Shown here in pieces: positions 7,232 through 8,354 of a stretch of 8,354 bases of DNA; positions within the stretch are counted from its first letter, which is position 1, and every line of letters begins with the position of its first letter. The position numbers and the translations under genes are program-made. Source of the DNA: Thiolapillus brandeum (GTDB taxonomy: Bacteria > Pseudomonadota > Gammaproteobacteria > Chromatiales > Chromatiaceae); NCBI GenBank assembly GCA_011051425.1, contig DRLF01000066.1, forward strand, positions 1 to 8,354, given 5' to 3'. The notes under the pieces were generated by a model. That model was given only the letters and a program-made list of their open reading frames with translations, was not told where the DNA came from and searched no databases.

Positions 7232-7765
7232 TCAGCCTTTCTCCACCTGGCCGAACTCCAGTTCGACAGGTGTGGAACGGCCGAATATGGACACAGACAC
7301 CTTCAGGCGGCTCTTGTCGTAATCCACTTCTTCGACGACGCCGTTGAAGTCATTGAACGGACCGTCGGTGACACGTACCACTTCACCCGGCTCGAAGAGC
7401 ACCTTGGGACGCGGCTTCTCCGCGCCTTCCTGAACACGCTGCAGAATGGCATCCGCTTCCTTCTGCGTAATCGGCGCAGGCTTGTCTTCTGTGCCACCGA
7501 TGAAACCCAGAACCTGGGGCGTATCCTTGACCAGATGCCAGGTTTCGTCCGTCAGTTCCATATTCACCAGCACATAACCGGGAAAGAACTTTCGCTCGCT
7601 GCGGCGCTGCTGTCCGCCACGCATTTCCACGACCTCTTCCGTAGGCACAAGGATCTCACCAAAGAACTCCTGCATGCCAAACCGTTCGATCCGCTCTTCC
7701 AGTGAAGCCTTTACCTTGGCTTCATAACCTGAAAAGGCATGCACCACATACCAGCGCTTACCCAT
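7232..7765 (-). CDS. nusG: Transcription elongation/antitermination factor NusG
   Basis: Binds the clamp of elongating RNA polymerase, suppresses pausing and, through its C-terminal domain, contacts either ribosomal protein S10 or Rho. It is 177 residues (E. coli 181). The NGN domain is about 1-118 ([14 protein letters not shown] at 5-18; [10 protein letters not shown] at 60-69), followed by a linker and the KOW domain 124-177 ([19 protein letters not shown]). Phe161 in SIFGR corresponds to E. coli Phe165 in the S10/Rho contact surface. The ATG is 2 nt after the secE stop, and GGAGG lies within the last secE codons, so the two are likely translationally coupled. Downstream is the rplK leader. 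Identity is certain; no unusual feature is seen. Confidence 0.99.
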   Translation of the reverse strand: MGKRWYVVHAFSGYEAKVKASLEERIERFGMQEFFGEILVPTEEVVEMRGGQQRRSERKFFPGYVLVNMELTDETWHLVKDTPQVLGFIGGTEDKPAPITQKEADAILQRVQEGAEKPRPKVLFEPGEVVRVTDGPFNDFNGVVEEVDYDKSRLKVSVSIFGRSTPVELEFGQVEKG

Positions 7766-7767
7766 GC

Positions 7768-8145
7768 TCAGCCTCCCTGTCCGGTGAACCAGCGGACCAG
7801 CACAAACAGGATGGAATCAACACCCCACAGAAAAAGGGAAGTGATCAGCACAGCCACAAAGATAACCAGTGTGGTTTGCAGTGTTTCCTGCCGGGAGGGC
7901 CAGACCACCTTGCGCACTTCGGTTTGCGCCGAAGAGAAAAAGGACTTGATCCGTCTCCCCGGATCTGTCGCCAACGCAATGAAGACAGCCACGCCAATGA
8001 CCGCCAGCAATCCGAGCAGCCGCACCCACAGGGGTTGCGCCTCGAACAGATAGAATCCGACGATACCAGCGACCAGCAAAACCACGGATAACAGCAGCTT
8101 GACTGTATCCATGGCGGAACCTTGTGTTTCAGTTTTTACGTTCAT
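7768..8145 (-). CDS. secE: Preprotein translocase subunit SecE
   Basis: Inner-membrane subunit that clamps the SecY channel of the general secretion pathway. It is 125 residues (E. coli 127), the three-helix proteobacterial form. Hydrophobic segments are about 15-34, 40-59 and 92-117; between the second and third is the conserved amphipathic region [15 protein letters not shown] (75-89). The start [10 protein letters not shown] aligns with E. coli MSANTEAQGS. The ribosome site is weak (AGGCAGG immediately before the ATG). An internal ATG at residue 12 has AAGG 7 nt upstream and would give 114 residues, so the start is slightly uncertain. Initiation further upstream would enter the tRNA gene and is rejected. 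It begins 60 nt after the tRNA 3' end and is followed by nusG after 2 nt. Confidence 0.97.
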   Translation of the reverse strand: MNVKTETQGSAMDTVKLLLSVVLLVAGIVGFYLFEAQPLWVRLLGLLAVIGVAVFIALATDPGRRIKSFFSSAQTEVRKVVWPSRQETLQTTLVIFVAVLITSLFLWGVDSILFVLVRWFTGQGG

Positions 8146-8169
8146 CCTGCCTACTTCAGTACTCTCGCC

Positions 8170-8187
8170 CCGGTGTGTCAGCACCGG
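8170..8187 (-). promoter_or_regulatory. Hairpin between tRNA-Trp and secE
   Basis: In the transcript CCGGTG, loop CTGACA and CACCGG form a perfect 6-bp stem, 18 nt after the tRNA CCA end. It is followed by GGCGAG, not by U, so it is not a terminator and tRNA-secE read-through is expected. It may mark the processing junction between the tRNA and the mRNA; that is inference. Confidence 0.45.
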
Positions 8188-8205
8188 AACCAAAGCCCTG
8201 TGAAA

Positions 8206-8281
8206 TGGCAGGCCAGGAGGGACTTGAACCCCCAACCTGCGGTTTTGGAGACCGCTGCTCTACCAATTGAGCTACTGGCCT
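8206..8281 (-). tRNA. tRNA-Trp (anticodon CCA)
   Basis: A 76-nt tRNA with an encoded CCA end (8208-8206). The acceptor stem AGGCCAG (8281-8275) pairs perfectly with CTGGCCT (8216-8210), with discriminator G at 8209. The D arm has AGCTCAATTGGTAGAGC, the anticodon loop CTCCAAA carries CCA and is closed by a GCGGT/ACCGC stem, and the T arm contains GGTTCAAGTCC. It reads UGG and resembles E. coli tRNA-Trp closely in the D and anticodon arms. The gene stands directly upstream of secE, as in Pseudomonas-type genomes where a tuf gene comes before it; the upstream gene is outside the window. Confidence 0.98.
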
Positions 8282-8318
8282 AAAAAAATCCAAACTTCTT
8301 TTGACTTCAAAAGGCAAC

Positions 8319-8345
8319 GGGTGCGACCGTAACACGGCCGCACCC
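8319..8345 (-). promoter_or_regulatory. Strong GC-rich hairpin upstream of tRNA-Trp
   Basis: In the transcript GGGTGCGGCCGT (8345-8334), loop GTT and ACGGTCGCACCC (8330-8319) form a 12-bp stem with one G-U pair. That pair would be an A-C mismatch on the opposite strand, which favours a minus-strand RNA structure. Only CGTTGCCTTTTG follows, so it is at best a weak terminator of the gene to the right (probably tuf, outside the window). A 7-U tract occurs later, at 8288-8282, directly before the mature tRNA. Confidence 0.5.
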
Positions 8346-8354
8346 CGCCACCCG

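Noticed and set aside
8146..8235. Upstream extension of secE starting at a TTG inside tRNA-Trp
   Set aside because: The extension would overlap the tRNA T arm and 3' end and has no SecE similarity; the ATG at 8143-8145 matches the E. coli N-terminus.

Overview
This window is a segment of the conserved bacterial transcription/translation superoperon, with every gene on the minus strand. In transcription order (right to left) it reads tRNA-Trp(CCA), secE, nusG, rplK (L11), rplA (L1), rplJ (L10), rplL (L7/L12), rpoB (RNA polymerase beta) and the first 118 codons of rpoC (beta'), which runs off the left edge. The gene order, the tRNA-Trp gene directly before secE, the RpoB and RpoC sequences (beta' zinc-site numbering identical to E. 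coli, both large proteobacterial beta inserts present) and a recognisable gammaproteobacterial L10 leader RNA point to a gammaproteobacterium of moderately high GC. It is not an enterobacterium. The long L10 C-terminus and the RpoB details suggest a Chromatiales-like or similar free-living lineage, but that finer placement is only a guess.

Region 8146-8354 carries the tRNA and two strong hairpins flanking it. Region 7232-8145 holds secE and nusG, separated by 2 nt. Region 7046-7231 is a structured 186-nt leader before rplK with no gene. Region 5917-7045 holds rplK and rplA, 1 nt apart and probably translationally coupled. Region 5657-5916 is a 260-nt gene-free leader with the L10-binding RNA element and further hairpins ending at a TTG-started rplJ. 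Region 4696-5656 holds rplJ and rplL. Region 4546-4695 is a 150-nt spacer with a 61-nt imperfect hairpin in the position of the E. coli RNase III/attenuation region. Region 1-4545 holds rpoB and the start of rpoC. No gene-free stretch exceeds 300 bases.

The genes work together: SecE is part of the protein export channel. NusG links RNA polymerase to ribosome or Rho. L11, L1, L10 and L12 form the L1 stalk and the factor-binding stalk of the 50S subunit. RpoB and RpoC form the catalytic core of RNA polymerase. Regulation visible in the sequence is post-transcriptional: an L10 leader, possible Shine-Dalgarno sequestration before rplJ, a possible L1 site before rplK, and an intergenic hairpin that could uncouple rpoB from rplL. 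I see no mobile element, CRISPR array, phage gene or defence system, and no previously undescribed gene system. The points worth a second look are the RNA structures, a short insert in RpoB and a lengthened L10 stalk helix.
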